A DNA stretch of 12,948 bases from contig JAQBYL010000063.1 of the NCBI GenBank assembly GCA_027622495.1, forward strand, positions 1-12,948, written 5' to 3'. The translations under genes were made by a program, and so were the position numbers. This document shows positions 6,052 through 12,948 of this stretch, piece by piece. The notes beneath the pieces were generated by a model. That model was not told the origin of the DNA and did not search any database. It saw nothing but the letters and a program-made list of their open reading frames with translations. The stretch's first letter is position 1. Every line of letters begins with the position of its first letter. The DNA comes from Pseudomonadota bacterium. Lineage in GTDB: Bacteria > Pseudomonadota > Gammaproteobacteria > Pseudomonadales > Azotimanducaceae.

Positions 6052-7319
6052 TGATGTCGTTCGAGCACCCGCCCGAGCAAAGCGAGTGCCCGTTCTGTCC
6101 ATGAGCGCCGCCTCCAGCTCTCGAGATCCAGAGCAACACTGTGGGCCAGATCATCTTCAAAAGCCTGCTGAAGCGCAGTGCCAAGGATCTGGTCAAGTAC
6201 CAGCAGGTTCACTTCATCGTTGAGACGAAATGAGCGATTGTCGATGTTGGTTGATCCGACGATGGACCATCGTCCGTCAACAACCAGTACCTTGGCGTGC
6301 ATCATTCGTGTTGAGAACTCCGAAATCTCGATACCGCCCTCGAGCAGCAGACCATAACGTCTGCGTCCGGCGCGCCGGGCTATGCGGTGATCGTTATGGC
6401 GGCCGCTGGTTAGAATGCGCACGCGAACACCACGGTTGCGCGCCGCAAGCAGTTCCTGTCGGATCCCGAGGTCGGGGATGAAGTACGGGGAGGACAAGTC
6501 GATGGTCTCACTTGCCGAGGCCAGCAGCAGCTGAAAAAGAACTCGTGCCCGCGTGGAGCCACCCGCCGTCGGGCTGCTGCCAACCGCGATTCCGAGCGAG
6601 ACCACCGACGGTGACGCCTGCAATGGATCAACGCGGGGAAAGGAATCCGGTCCGACCAGCATTTGACCCGTGCACTCAAGCCAGTTCTCGGCAAATACAG
6701 CTTGCAGCCCTGCTGCGACAGGACCGGTTATGCGCAACTGGCAATCCCGCCAGGGCAGCTCAGGGCGAAACCACTGATCCGCGACACCCGCACCGCCAAC
6801 GAAGGCGGTTACCCCATCGACCACCAGCAGATTGCGGTGAGTGCGATTATTCCAGCGTCGGAACAGGTGCCAGTGAATCGGATGATAGCGACGTACCTCA
6901 CCCCCGGCAGCAATGAGCGAGTCGAATAGCGCGTTTCGAGTTCCAAGGCTGCCGATGCCATCGATCATCACACGAACGCGCACGCCATTGCGGGCACGTT
7001 CGCAGAGCGCCTGCAACAATGCATCCGCGGCATCCCCGGCACGAAAAATGTAAGCCTCGCAATGAACCGAATGTTGCGCGGTGCTAACGGTCTTGACCTG
7101 GCATTGGTAGAGCTCTGCCCCTTCATTGATCAACTGAACAGATTCAATCGGTTGGATCGGGGTTGCCAGCACTGCACTCAGCATGCGCAGGCGTTCATTG
7201 TCGTCGAGCGTATGCAGCTGCTCACTTGCTGTATAAAAGGCACCACGCTCGAACAGCGCCAGATACACAAGATAGCCGAGCATTGTCATTGCGAGGATCG
7301 CACCGATATCAAAAAGCAT
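6048..7319 (-). CDS. Phospholipase D-like / cardiolipin synthase-like protein with altered first HKD motif
   Basis: A 423-residue protein with one N-terminal membrane helix (about 5-23, IGAILAMTMLGYLVYLALF) and two PLD domains, the layout of ClsA/ClsB-type cardiolipin synthases. The second HKD motif is intact (H341, K343, D348 in HAKVLVVDG, followed by GSTNIDNRS). The first reads THRNLLVVDG, with H161 and D168 present but Asn163 (AAT, 6831-6833) where catalytic lysine is expected. Other family signs are IDGIGS at 119-124, GGAGVADQW at 175-183 and SSPYFIPD at 276-283. Cardiolipin synthases transfer a phosphatidyl group using one HKD motif from each domain, so the Lys-to-Asn change could reduce or alter activity. 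It overlaps the convergent SDR by 4 bp and is read divergently from the HAD gene. No strong Shine-Dalgarno is visible. Confidence 0.87.
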   Translation of the reverse strand: MLFDIGAILAMTMLGYLVYLALFERGAFYTASEQLHTLDDNERLRMLSAVLATPIQPIESVQLINEGAELYQCQVKTVSTAQHSVHCEAYIFRAGDAADALLQALCERARNGVRVRVMIDGIGSLGTRNALFDSLIAAGGEVRRYHPIHWHLFRRWNNRTHRNLLVVDGVTAFVGGAGVADQWFRPELPWRDCQLRITGPVAAGLQAVFAENWLECTGQMLVGPDSFPRVDPLQASPSVVSLGIAVGSSPTAGGSTRARVLFQLLLASASETIDLSSPYFIPDLGIRQELLAARNRGVRVRILTSGRHNDHRIARRAGRRRYGLLLEGGIEISEFSTRMMHAKVLVVDGRWSIVGSTNIDNRSFRLNDEVNLLVLDQILGTALQQAFEDDLAHSVALDLESWRRRSWTERALALLGRVLERHH

Positions 7320-7341
7320 TACCAGTTATCCGCAGTCGAAA

Positions 7342-7360
7342 TAAATTCAATCAATCGAAT
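7342..7360. promoter_or_regulatory. Shared 19-bp motif, copy 2 (upstream of PLD-like gene)
   Basis: TAAATTCAATCAATCGAAT matches the motif at 5104-5122 at 18 of 19 positions. This copy's core ATTCAATCAATCGAAT is a better palindrome, with 12 of 16 positions symmetric. It lies 22 bp before the minus-strand PLD start and about 120 bp before the HAD gene on the other strand. Confidence 0.45.
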
Positions 7361-7381
7361 ATCGCTTCAAATCTTCGATCA

Positions 7382-7398
7382 GCCTGGCATGGCCAGGC
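7382..7398. repeat. Perfect inverted repeat between PLD-like and HAD genes
   Basis: GCCTGGC-atg-GCCAGGC has 7-bp perfect arms and a 3-bp spacer. It lies in the divergent region 63 bp upstream of the PLD start and 84 bp upstream of the HAD start. No T-run follows. A protein-binding site or an mRNA 5' hairpin for either gene is possible. Confidence 0.45.
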
Positions 7399-7482
7399 CA
7401 TAGATGATACAAACCCCCGGATCATAAGCCACCGGGTCAAGCCGAAGCACAAGGCACGGCGAAACATGGATGAGTTAACTCG

Positions 7483-8283
7483 ATGATCCGTCTCGTTGCA
7501 CTCGACATTGATGGCACGCTGCTGCACCCAGGGGTCCATGTCGACACATTACCCGGGAACGCAATAACCGATGCGGTCGCTGAACTCATGCAAAGCGGTG
7601 TGAGCGTCGTGCTGGCATCCGGACGGATGTTCCCGGGTACCGCGAGTGTGGCCCGCCACCTGGGTATAAACCAGCCGCTCATCTGCCAGCAGGGTGCATC
7701 GGTTCACGACCTGGACGGCGCGCTGCGACATGGCTGTTCTATCGACGCAGACATTGCGCTGGAACTGCTTGACTACGCAAACGAAAACGATTGGCCCCTC
7801 GCCTGGTTCGATTCGCAACGCTATCTCGCCACCAGACACTGTGAGGAGGCGCAATTTTTTGCGGATGTTTCGAAAGTGTCGCTGGAGCTTCACGACCGGC
7901 CATATCTGTCTGGTGTGCGTGCGACTGGCATCGATATCATCAGCACCCGCGAGGCTGCGTCAGGTGTTCACGCGGAGATTGATCGACGTTATGGAAATCG
8001 ACTGTCGTTGCTGGATTTTCCGTCCGTGACGGCGGTTCACGCAGTGCAGGCCAGCAAAGGAAACGCACTGATGATGCTGGCCGCCGAACTCGGTATCGCG
8101 CAATCAGATGTGCTGGCCATTGGCGACAGTGTCAACGACGCGTCGATGTTGAGTTGGGCGGGACACAGCGCAGCACCTGAGCACTGTGATCGCTACGCAC
8201 GTGCGACGGCACGGGAAATACTGCCAGGCAAAGGTGTCGATGGTGTCGCAGAAAAACTGCGAAAGGTTGCGGCCAACCGCTGA
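7483..8283 (+). CDS. Cof-type HAD-superfamily phosphatase
   Basis: A 266-residue haloacid dehalogenase-like hydrolase of the IIB (Cof) class. All four HAD motifs are present: DIDGT with nucleophile D8 and acid D10; LASGR with Ser46; SKG with Lys192; and GDSVND (214-219) with the metal-binding acids. The stretch between motifs 1 and 3 (about 80-185) is the C2-type cap of Cof proteins. The length is normal for the family. Members dephosphorylate sugar phosphates, nucleotides or cofactors such as FMN and pyridoxal phosphate; the cap does not reveal which here. No clear Shine-Dalgarno is seen before ATG 7483. It is followed by a 105-bp gap and then the DUF4404 gene on the same strand. Confidence 0.92.
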   Translation: MIRLVALDIDGTLLHPGVHVDTLPGNAITDAVAELMQSGVSVVLASGRMFPGTASVARHLGINQPLICQQGASVHDLDGALRHGCSIDADIALELLDYANENDWPLAWFDSQRYLATRHCEEAQFFADVSKVSLELHDRPYLSGVRATGIDIISTREAASGVHAEIDRRYGNRLSLLDFPSVTAVHAVQASKGNALMMLAAELGIAQSDVLAIGDSVNDASMLSWAGHSAAPEHCDRYARATAREILPGKGVDGVAEKLRKVAANR

Positions 8284-8290
8284 CACTACC

Positions 8291-8360
8291 ATCTGCTTTG
8301 AGCCCGGTTAAGGGCGGTTTAAGGAAGTGGTGTATGTTAGGCAGTTACAATCTGCTTTGA
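8291..8360 (+). repeat. Short direct repeat upstream of DUF4404 gene
   Basis: ATCTGCTTTGA occurs at 8291-8301 and again at 8350-8360, each followed by a similar A/G-C-C-rich tail (GCCCGGTTA and AGCCGCTTGA). The 59-bp period is close to a whole number of DNA turns less one half. It could be a pair of activator sites, the trace of a small duplication, or chance. Confidence 0.3.
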
Positions 8361-8388
8361 AGCCGCTTGAAAATGTCGCGAGGGAATG

Positions 8389-8655
8389 ATGGAACGGGAA
8401 CAGCTTAAAAAGACGCTTAAATCGCTTCATCAGGAACTGGAATCTCAGCAGGCAGTAGACTCGGAGCTCACCGAGCTGCTGGTCTCGCTTGATGAGGACA
8501 TTCATCATCTGATCAATCAGTCTAGCGAAGCCCCGCAGAAGGCAACCACCATCGAAGCCGCAGAAACCCTTGCCTCTCGTTTCGCTGCAAGCCATCCTCG
8601 CGCAGAAGCCATATTGCAGGAAATTGTCGCCCTTCTGGGACGGATGGGCGTGTAG
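8389..8655 (+). CDS. DUF4404 family small protein
   Basis: An 88-residue acidic, helical protein that resembles the DUF4404 family, known mainly from gammaproteobacteria. It has an N-terminal amphipathic helix (EREQLKKTLKSLHQELE), a central acidic segment (LLVSLDEDIHHLI), then LASRFAASHPRAEAILQEIV and the family-typical LLGRMGV terminus. It probably forms helical hairpins or oligomers; no function is established for the family. Two consecutive ATGs exist. 8389 is chosen because GAGGG (8380-8384) lies 4 nt before it but only 1 nt before 8386. There is no signal peptide, so it should be cytoplasmic. The secreted propeller protein follows after 35 bp and might be co-transcribed, though it has its own strong Shine-Dalgarno. 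Confidence 0.8.
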   Translation: MEREQLKKTLKSLHQELESQQAVDSELTELLVSLDEDIHHLINQSSEAPQKATTIEAAETLASRFAASHPRAEAILQEIVALLGRMGV

Positions 8656-8675
8656 TCACGGCTTGATCAACTACT

Positions 8676-8689
8676 ACCTCAGGAGAGGT
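8676..8689 (+). promoter_or_regulatory. Shine-Dalgarno within a small hairpin
   Basis: ACCTC (8676-8680) can pair with GAGGT (8685-8689) around an AGGA loop, placing the AGGAG ribosome binding site of the next gene partly in the loop and partly in the stem. It ends 1 nt before ATG 8691. It could tune initiation; with only 5 bp it is weak. Confidence 0.3.
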
Positions 8690-8690
8690 T

Positions 8691-9773
8691 ATGAGAATTC
8701 GAACTTGGAGAGAGAGTTTCTTGGTGTCGCTGTTGTTCCTGGTGGGCATGTTGATTAATCAGATTTCGGCGGCTGAGGCTGCGGACGCATGCGCGTCAGA
8801 ACAAGGCATGGTCTTTGTTTGTGGTCCACAGAACGCAGAAGACCTGATCCGGGTGGAAGGCACGCCCTGGATCATTGCCAGTGGGATGTCGGGCGAAGGG
8901 ATATCGGGGCATATGTATCTGCTCGATCCTGCCCAGCGCAGCTACCAGGAACTGTATCCAGGAGCGTCGCCTGCGTTTCGTTGGAACACCGATGAATTTG
9001 CCACATGCCCTGGTCAATTGAATGTGGCGGACTTTTCCGCTCACGGGCTTGCCATCCGCGCTCTCGGTGGCGGCATGCACCGGCTGTATGTCACCAGTCA
9101 CGGCGAACGCGAATCGGTGGAAGTGTTCGAAGTGGACGCCCGTGGTGAAACGCCCGCGCTCACCTGGGTAGGTTGCGTGGTGATGCCCGAGCACGCCTCC
9201 ATCAACTCGGTGGCGCCACTCCCAGACGGGGGGTTTGTCACCACCCGCATTTCAGGAGAAGGGCCAGAGGCGTTCGGCAATATTTTTACCGGAGATATCA
9301 CAGGGTATCTGTATGAGTGGCATCCCGGTGGTGCGATCGCTGTGGTTGCGGGGACTGAGATGTCTGGACCCAACGGCATCGAGGTGTCACCCGACGGTAG
9401 CAAGGTGTTTGTGGCCTCGTGGGGCAGAGGCGAGGTGTCGCGCTTTGGACGTGCTGCAGACGGGGGTCTGAGCCACGAACAAACTGTGAAGACGAACTTC
9501 CGCGTCGACAATCTGCGCTGGTCCAGGCAGGGGACACTCTTTGCTGTGGGTCACCGGATGTCTGCGAACCAGGATTGCGGGCAGCCTTTGTGTATGGATG
9601 AGTGGGAAGTCGCGGAAGTTAATCCCGACACCATGACGACGCGAACCCTGGCGGTGAAAAAGCCGGTGGCGGGTTTTACTGCAGCGACAGTCGCGATTGA
9701 TGCGGATGACGGGTTATGGCTCGGTACCTTTCAGGGGGACCGTCTCGTTTTCATACCGGATGCGACGCCCTGA
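8691..9773 (+). CDS. Secreted paraoxonase-like beta-propeller lactonase/arylesterase
   Basis: A 360-residue protein with an N-terminal signal peptide (RIRTWRE, hydrophobic core 10-22, probable cleavage near AEA/AD at 30), so periplasmic or secreted. The remainder is a six-bladed beta-propeller of the SMP-30/paraoxonase type. Against animal PON1 as I recall it, the calcium ligands are all matched: Glu50 in AEDL, Asn172 in INSVAPL, Asn228 in SGPNGIEVSPDG, and Asp273-Asn274 in RVDNLRW. Both histidines of the PON dyad also have counterparts (His118 in SAHGLAI, His137 in TSHGE), followed by SVEVFEVD like the PON segment. The function is therefore probably hydrolysis of lactones or aryl esters outside the cytoplasm. 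SMP-30-type gluconolactonase is the alternative. AGGAG at 5 nt supports the start. The gene ends convergently, 23 bp from the phyH-like remnant. Confidence 0.83.
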   Translation: MRIRTWRESFLVSLLFLVGMLINQISAAEAADACASEQGMVFVCGPQNAEDLIRVEGTPWIIASGMSGEGISGHMYLLDPAQRSYQELYPGASPAFRWNTDEFATCPGQLNVADFSAHGLAIRALGGGMHRLYVTSHGERESVEVFEVDARGETPALTWVGCVVMPEHASINSVAPLPDGGFVTTRISGEGPEAFGNIFTGDITGYLYEWHPGGAIAVVAGTEMSGPNGIEVSPDGSKVFVASWGRGEVSRFGRAADGGLSHEQTVKTNFRVDNLRWSRQGTLFAVGHRMSANQDCGQPLCMDEWEVAEVNPDTMTTRTLAVKKPVAGFTAATVAIDADDGLWLGTFQGDRLVFIPDATP

Positions 9774-9796
9774 ACGGAGCTTCCGTTAAATACAGA

Positions 9797-10607
9797 TCAG
9801 ATGCCGTCCGGTACCGTGAGCGCTACCTCGCCAACGCGATCCAGCTCACCGCGGTCGGCAACCTGACCAAACTGCGCTTCGAACCATTTACGCAATGGCG
9901 TATCTGCTTCGGTAGGCACGTAGTAGCCCTGATGCGTAATCGTCTCACCCAGCAACTGCCGCTCAACGGGTGAGCATTGTTCCAACAGTGCATCTGGCAT
10001 CCGCTGGTAGTCCACCGGTCGCAGCACCCGATAACTGTAACCGTAGTAGACGGCCAGCCGACTGGTGCTGGACAGGTTCGGCGCGGCCGCGTGCCAGACA
10101 CCCTGCTGAAAGATGACTGCATCGCCTGCTCTTGCCAGAATCTGAGTCGCACCAGCAGGATCAATCGATCCTTTCGGAAACGGCGGCGCACCCTGCATGC
10201 GGTGACTGCCCGGCACCAGCATCAGTGCGCCCATGTCCGGTTCAGGCAGATCACGCAGAAAATAGGCGACCTTCAGGACGCACGCACGCCGTTAACACCA
10301 ATGAACGGTATGCCGCCACCGCCGCAAAGGTGCGAGGGGCAATCAACAGCTCGAAGAACGCGGCGTGTTTGTCGATCACCGGCCGGATGTTCAAACCCCC
10401 TTCTACCTTTGAACGTTGTGGGTGTTGTTCAAGCGTCTCGCGCAGTTCCTCGATCGCGTTGCACAGCCGTGTGACCTGATCGGCGGGCAAGGCGCCGGGA
10501 ATCATTACGTAACCCAGTTCGTCAAACGTCTGTTTCTGCGCAGCCAGCAGATCGTGGTCGACGATGACCTCGCTCAGTCTGGAGTTGTCGTTTGTGTTGT
10601 GTCCCAT
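9797..10607 (-). pseudogene. Phytanoyl-CoA dioxygenase-like gene, broken: HxD motif region deleted
   Basis: An Fe(II)/2-oxoglutarate oxygenase of the PhyH family is split over three frames. The first (10607 to about 10310) gives the N-terminus: MGHNTNDNSRL, FDELGYVMIPGALPADQV, VEGGLNIRPVIDKHAAFFELL, ending near PRTFAAVAA. A second frame gives GGIPFIGVNGVRAS (about 10317-10276). A third gives LKVAYFLRDLPEPDMGALML (from 10276), then PGSHRM and the distal iron ligand in GVWHAAAP (His codon 10091-10093), with SRLAVYY, to the stop at 9797. The first switch coincides with loss of the family's central segment, including the iron-binding HxD that should precede GGIPFIGVNGVRA. The second looks like one missing C in what would be TCCCTG. 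No active oxygenase can be made. GGAG seven nt before ATG 10607 is a good Shine-Dalgarno, and it sits 22 bp after the CoA-transferase, apparently one operon. Confidence 0.85.
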
Positions 10608-10629
10608 CGTTTTCTCCGCGTAGCTCCGG

Positions 10630-12948
10630 TCAGCCGAACAGATTGTCCGCCATACCGTTGGCGATCTCTTCCGGTCCCAGACCAGCGAGTTCGCCCCACA
10701 GATCGAAATTGTGCTGACCGACGAACGCCGGAGACAGGTAAGGCGAAACCGGACGTTGACCATCCCACAGCGCCGGGAATGTGTCGGCTACTCTGTCACC
10801 AAAAAATTCATGTTTCACTTTGCGCCAGAAGTTGCGATGGACGTGCTGCTCGTCCTGTTCTGCCAGGTGCTGGGCGTTCTGCACCTTGCCTGCGGGCACG
10901 CCGTGGTTTTGCAGGAGCGTCATGACGTCGTCCACACGGCGGTTCGCTGACCACCTGCGCAGAACGTTGTCGATGTTTGCACGCTGCCCTCTTCGTGCGA
11001 GCTCCACCTTCAGTTCAACAGCATTCAGCTCATCCGCGTCCACCACTCTAACCAGTCCTTGCCATTGAGATTCACAGGTTACGCTGATGGCGATAAAACC
11101 GTCTGCACACGGATACACATTGTTCGGCACGTGATCGTGGAGCCCGTCGGTGTTGCCTGCGGGTTGCGCCAGGTGCTCGTTGGCCAGGTAGTCGAGCAGA
11201 GCAGGCCCGATGCAGTAGGTGCCGGTCTCAAGCTGTGCGAGGTCAATGCGCTGACCACGGCCGGTCCTTTCGCGCGCATGCAGCGCAGCGAGTACGGCGG
11301 TTGCCGCACTGAAACCAGCCAGGTGATCATTCAGCGAAAAGCCGCAGCCAACATCACCCCGATCCGCGAAATTAGTAAGATGGGTAATACCCGACAACGC
11401 ATGAATGGTGGGTGCGTAAGAAAGGACTTTCTTCCAGGGACCCTCCTGCCCGCAACCGGCCATGGTGATATAGATGAGCCGTGGGTTCCAGGCGTGCAGC
11501 GTATCCCAGTCCAGACCCCAGGATGCCAGCACACCGGCAGCGAAGTTTTCCATCAGTACGTCGGAACGTTCGATGAACTTGCGAACCGTTGCCAGTGCTT
11601 GCGGGTGTTTCATGTTCAAACTGACGTTACGTTTGGAGCGGCCCCACACGAAGGTAAAAGGATGGTCCGGGGCATTGACCGAGGTCGCCCGTTCTTCGGT
11701 TTGAACGCGGACGACGTCAGCACCGAGATCCCCCAGCATCCGCGTGGCGAAAGGACCGGCGAGCACCCAGGTGAAGTCGGCAATGCGCAGGCCCTCGAGT
11801 GGTCGGTCTGTGGGGACTTCACTGCCGGATGAATGGACCTTAAGTACGCCCCAGTCGCGCAGCAGTACATCGAGGGGCGTTTGCTGTGTAGTCGGAGCGC
11901 GTGGCAAAACACTCGGTGTGTCACTGAACTGAACCATCCCACGGGGTTGAAGAACACGGGTGCCCTCCCACGCGGTGGGAACGAAAAACTTTCGATATTC
12001 GAACTGCGGGTTGTGCGCGACCTGCTCAATATTCTGCACACCACCGAAGGCGATGTGTTGCTCCTGAGCCTGCCACCACAATGTGTCTACATTCTTGTCG
12101 GCCACCCAGCGTCGAGTCGCTGCCATGATGTCGTCCATGTTCTGCACGGCAGTTGCAAGATCCATGTCGAGCCACTGTTTTGCCTCAACAACGCCGTCTT
12201 CTGCCATCCAGGCGAATAACTTAGCCACACCGGGTGTTGGCGTGATCATGGTGTAGCCGCCACGGCAGGCTGCAAGATCATAGGCATGCAACCAGTGCAA
12301 TGCGCCTTGTCTTAAGGCGAGTTTGGGCAGAGGCACCACATCGTCGAAAAACCATTGAAAGAACAGATTTTCGATGGAGCCCGTGAGGGCTTCGTGTATC
12401 GACACATCCACGTGGCGGCCGCGACCGTCGCGTTGAGCCGCTCGCACCCCGGTAAGTGCACAGATCGCGCCCACGAACCCGGCATAGTTACAGGCTTGCC
12501 GGCCCCACGGGTTGAGCGGCCGATCGAGCAGACCGGTTAGAGCGAGAAACCCACCCATGGCTGCGGACACAAGGTCGGACGTCGCCCATTGTGCGCGAGG
12601 ACCTGTTCGTCCAAACGGGGTGATCGATATCTGTACGAGTGACGGGTTAGAAGTGAGCAGGTCAGCATGATCGATGCCATAGTCAGACAGAGTACCGGGC
12701 CGCATGGTTTCGATCACAATATGCGCCCTGGCAGCAAGCTCCCGGTACGAAGCCCGATCGCGATCGACCGAAAGATCAAGCGAATGCCTGCGCTTGCCCC
12801 CGTCGTACCACCAGTCGAGTACACCGCCGCGACTGGCAGCCGCAGAGTCTTTCATGGGGTGGCCGGGCGAACCAGCAATGCTCACGCGAACAACATCAGC
12901 ACCCAGCTCGGTCAACAGTTTGGTGCAGAACCTGCCGCTGTCATCGGT
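10630..12948 (-). CDS. Tandem-fused CaiB/BaiF (class III) CoA-transferase, N-terminus beyond window
   Basis: The frame is open to the window edge; 772 residues are visible. Two copies of the family III CoA-transferase fold are fused. The first begins at the edge (RFCTKLLTELGADVVRV, normally about 25-30 residues into the fold) and runs through FGRTGP (112-117) and GRGRHVDVSIHEA. The second starts near residue 382 (RPLEGLRIADFTWVLAGP), repeats LGDLGADVVRV, and has GRGQRIDLAQLE. Family members move CoA between carboxylic acids, using an acyl-enzyme on an acidic residue. At the position following VDVS/IDLA both halves appear to carry Glu (186 and 574) where Frc has Asp. Active class III enzymes are interlaced dimers, so a fusion may make one two-site unit. 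It precedes the phyH-like gene by 22 bp, pointing to degradation of a branched or terpenoid acid; the substrate is unknown. Confidence 0.92.
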   Translation of the reverse strand, partial: TDDSGRFCTKLLTELGADVVRVSIAGSPGHPMKDSAAASRGGVLDWWYDGGKRRHSLDLSVDRDRASYRELAARAHIVIETMRPGTLSDYGIDHADLLTSNPSLVQISITPFGRTGPRAQWATSDLVSAAMGGFLALTGLLDRPLNPWGRQACNYAGFVGAICALTGVRAAQRDGRGRHVDVSIHEALTGSIENLFFQWFFDDVVPLPKLALRQGALHWLHAYDLAACRGGYTMITPTPGVAKLFAWMAEDGVVEAKQWLDMDLATAVQNMDDIMAATRRWVADKNVDTLWWQAQEQHIAFGGVQNIEQVAHNPQFEYRKFFVPTAWEGTRVLQPRGMVQFSDTPSVLPRAPTTQQTPLDVLLRDWGVLKVHSSGSEVPTDRPLEGLRIADFTWVLAGPFATRMLGDLGADVVRVQTEERATSVNAPDHPFTFVWGRSKRNVSLNMKHPQALATVRKFIERSDVLMENFAAGVLASWGLDWDTLHAWNPRLIYITMAGCGQEGPWKKVLSYAPTIHALSGITHLTNFADRGDVGCGFSLNDHLAGFSAATAVLAALHARERTGRGQRIDLAQLETGTYCIGPALLDYLANEHLAQPAGNTDGLHDHVPNNVYPCADGFIAISVTCESQWQGLVRVVDADELNAVELKVELARRGQRANIDNVLRRWSANRRVDDVMTLLQNHGVPAGKVQNAQHLAEQDEQHVHRNFWRKVKHEFFGDRVADTFPALWDGQRPVSPYLSPAFVGQHNFDLWGELAGLGPEEIANGMADNLFG

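Noticed and set aside
7467..7486. ATGA-coupled short frame before the HAD phosphatase
   Set aside because: A frame ending MDELTR overlaps ATG 7483, but it has no ribosome site and no support as a gene; likely chance.
11059..11832. Long plus-strand open frame opposite the CoA-transferase
   Set aside because: The minus strand encodes continuous CaiB/BaiF sequence through this stretch. The plus-strand frame shows no domain and no ribosome site.
1..12948. Defence system, CRISPR, prophage or transposon
   Set aside because: No repeats arrays, transposase, integrase, nuclease or phage genes were recognised. The genes are metabolic, transport and envelope functions.

Overview
The window looks like a piece of chromosome from a free-living, aerobic gammaproteobacterium, perhaps marine and uncultured. 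This rests on gene content: an MliC-type lysozyme inhibitor lipoprotein, a DUF4404 protein, a YbdG/YnaI-like MscS channel, and several acyl-CoA and SDR-type catabolic genes. The taxonomic assignment is inference. No rRNA, tRNA, CRISPR array, insertion sequence or phage gene was seen.

Layout: 1-375 is the 3' end of a short-chain dehydrogenase. On the minus strand follow a MliC-like lipoprotein (457-798) and, upstream of it, an amidohydrolase-2 family enzyme (845-2020). A divergent intergenic region (2021-2160) carries a good sigma70-like promoter and two perfect 7-bp-arm palindromes. On the plus strand come a broken MscS-like channel gene (2161-3173) and a YihN-like MFS transporter (about 3262-4644). 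A remnant zone (4645-5160) holds the 5' end of a higA-type antitoxin joined directly to the 3' end of an enoyl-CoA hydratase gene. Next are a complete SDR (5161-6051) tail-to-tail with a phospholipase D/cardiolipin synthase-like gene (6048-7319, minus), sharing the 4-bp stop sequence CTAG. On the plus strand there follow a Cof-type HAD phosphatase (7483-8283), a DUF4404 protein (8389-8655) and a secreted paraoxonase-like beta-propeller hydrolase (8691-9773). The right end is a minus-strand pair: a tandem-fused CaiB/BaiF CoA-transferase (10630 to beyond the window edge) and, 22 bp downstream, a broken phytanoyl-CoA dioxygenase-like gene (9797-10607).

How the genes fit together: the SDRs, enoyl-CoA hydratase remnant, CoA-transferase, PhyH-type oxygenase, amidohydrolase and lactonase-like enzyme suggest scattered catabolism of CoA-activated or lactone/terpenoid-like compounds. 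The other genes concern the envelope (MliC, MscS, PLD). No single dedicated pathway or defence system is assembled here.

The most striking feature is damage. Three separate loci (mscS, higA/ech, phyH) each look as if a stretch has been cut out, leaving recognisable family sequence on both sides in different frames. In phyH the loss includes the iron-binding HxD motif. Either this genome segment is eroding by short deletions, or the assembly has collapsed or skipped sequence at these points. Read mapping across the three junctions would decide.
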